Shown: piece by piece, positions 5,882 through 6,642 of the stretch
Numbering within the stretch: position 1 is the first letter of the stretch
How the letters are laid out: each line of letters opens with the position of its first letter
Origin: Pseudomonadota bacterium
Lineage (GTDB): Bacteria > Pseudomonadota > Alphaproteobacteria > Sphingomonadales > Sphingomonadaceae
DNA: 6,642 nucleotides
Reading direction: 5' to 3'
Assembly (NCBI GenBank): GCA_023426225.1
Contig: JAFABD010000047.1
Coordinates: forward strand, 1 to 6,642
The notes under the pieces: generated by a model
Seen by the model: the letters and a program-made list of their open reading frames with translations, nothing else
Databases searched by the model: none
What the model was told of the DNA's origin: nothing
Translations under genes and position numbers: made by a program

Positions 5882-6642
5882 ATGCGGATCATCTTCATGG
5901 GCACCCCCGATTTCGCCGTCCCCGTGCTCGACGCGCTCGTCGATGCGGGACATTCGGTCGTCGCCGCCTACAGCCAGCCGCCGCGCCGCGCCGGGCGGGG
6001 CAAGGCGCTCACCCCCTCGCCCGTCCAGGCGCGGGCGACGGCGCGCGGCATCGACATGCGCACGCCGCTGACGCTGCGCGACGCCGATGCCCAGGCGGCC
6101 TTCGCCGCGCTCGACGCCGATGTCGCGGTGGTCGCGGCCTATGGCCTCATCCTCCCGCGGGCGGTGCTCGACGCGCCGCGGCTCGGCTGCCTCAACGTCC
6201 ATGCCTCGCTGCTCCCGCGCTGGCGCGGCGCCGCGCCGATCCAGCGCGCGATCCTCGCGGGCGATGCCGAAACCGGCGTCGGGATCATGCAGATGGAGGC
6301 CGGGCTCGATACCGGCCCCGTCCGGCTCGAAGCGCGCACGCCGATCGACGGCAAGACCGCGGGCGAGCTCACGGCCGAACTGAGCGCGCTCGGCGCCGCG
6401 CTGATGCTGCGCGTGCTCGCCGATCCCGACGGCCATCCCCCCGTCGCCCAGCCCGAGGCGGGCATCACCTATGCGCCCAAGATCGACAAGGCCGAGGCGC
6501 GGCTCGACTTCACCGCCGATGCCGCCGCGGTCGAGCGTCAGGTGCGCGCGTTCAACCCCGCGCCCGGCGCCTTTTTCGAGCTGGCGGGCGAACGCATCCG
6601 CGTCCATCGCGCCCAGGTCGTCGCCGATGCGGCGACCGGCGG
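5882..6642 (+). CDS. fmt: Methionyl-tRNA formyltransferase (partial, runs off the right edge)
   Basis: Transfers the formyl group of 10-formyl-THF to the amino group of methionyl-initiator tRNA, giving fMet-tRNA for translation initiation; cytoplasmic. An open frame starts at ATG 5882 and continues without a stop to the window edge: 253 complete codons plus two bases of a family usually about 300-320 aa long. The N-terminus MRIIFMGTPDFAVPVL is typical. The formyltransferase catalytic core is intact: AAYGLILP (85-92), LNVHASLLPRWRGAAPIQ (104-121) with N105 and H107, and LDTGP (142-146) with D143. The later blocks TYAPKIDKAEARLDF and VRAFNPAPGAFF mark the start of the C-terminal tRNA-binding domain, which is cut off. 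The gene is divergent from recR. Pairing with def is common in bacteria, but here the two are on opposite strands with recR between them. It uses the product of Fhs. Confidence 0.96.
   Translation, partial: MRIIFMGTPDFAVPVLDALVDAGHSVVAAYSQPPRRAGRGKALTPSPVQARATARGIDMRTPLTLRDADAQAAFAALDADVAVVAAYGLILPRAVLDAPRLGCLNVHASLLPRWRGAAPIQRAILAGDAETGVGIMQMEAGLDTGPVRLEARTPIDGKTAGELTAELSALGAALMLRVLADPDGHPPVAQPEAGITYAPKIDKAEARLDFTADAAAVERQVRAFNPAPGAFFELAGERIRVHRAQVVADAATG

Noticed and set aside
5801..6607. A 268-codon minus-strand frame opposite fmt
   Set aside because: Antisense shadow. The plus strand encodes the intact formyltransferase core with the N105, H107 and D143 catalytic residues.

Overview
This is a GC-rich chromosomal window (roughly 70% G+C by eye, with G or C at most third codon positions). 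The protein sequences, a def/recR/fmt cluster and a GC-rich hairpin repeat suggest an alphaproteobacterium, most likely a sphingomonad. That placement is inferred from sequence style, not from a database match. The content is ordinary housekeeping: DNA recombination/repair (rmuC, recR) and one-carbon/formyl-methionine metabolism (fhs, def, fmt). I see no tRNA, rRNA, CRISPR array, insertion sequence or phage gene, and no new multi-gene system.

Layout from left to right. rmuC (minus strand) ends at 38 and diverges from fhs (plus strand, formate-tetrahydrofolate ligase) across about 200 bp that holds three hairpins. fhs converges on an unrecognised secreted-protein gene (minus strand, 3397-4284). 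That gene has a clear ribosome binding site and signal peptide but is out of frame over about 300 bp in its middle. A gene-free stretch follows (about 4285-4624) with a strong REP-like hairpin and the second copy of a short hairpin repeat whose first copy lies between fhs and the secreted-protein gene. Next come def (minus strand, peptide deformylase) and recR (minus strand). fmt (plus strand, methionyl-tRNA formyltransferase) diverges from recR and runs off the right edge with no stop, so only its first 253 codons are present.

How the genes fit together: Fhs makes 10-formyl-tetrahydrofolate from formate, Fmt uses it to formylate initiator Met-tRNA, and Def removes the formyl group from nascent proteins and releases formate. 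The window therefore encodes a complete formyl loop, although on different strands and not as an operon. RmuC and RecR both act on DNA but sit apart and are probably transcribed separately.

Points worth a second look: the doubly frameshifted secreted-protein gene; the 22-bp repeat whose only mismatch falls in the hairpin loop; and promoter-like boxes that end exactly 7 nt before the ATG of both def and recR, which suggests leaderless mRNAs.
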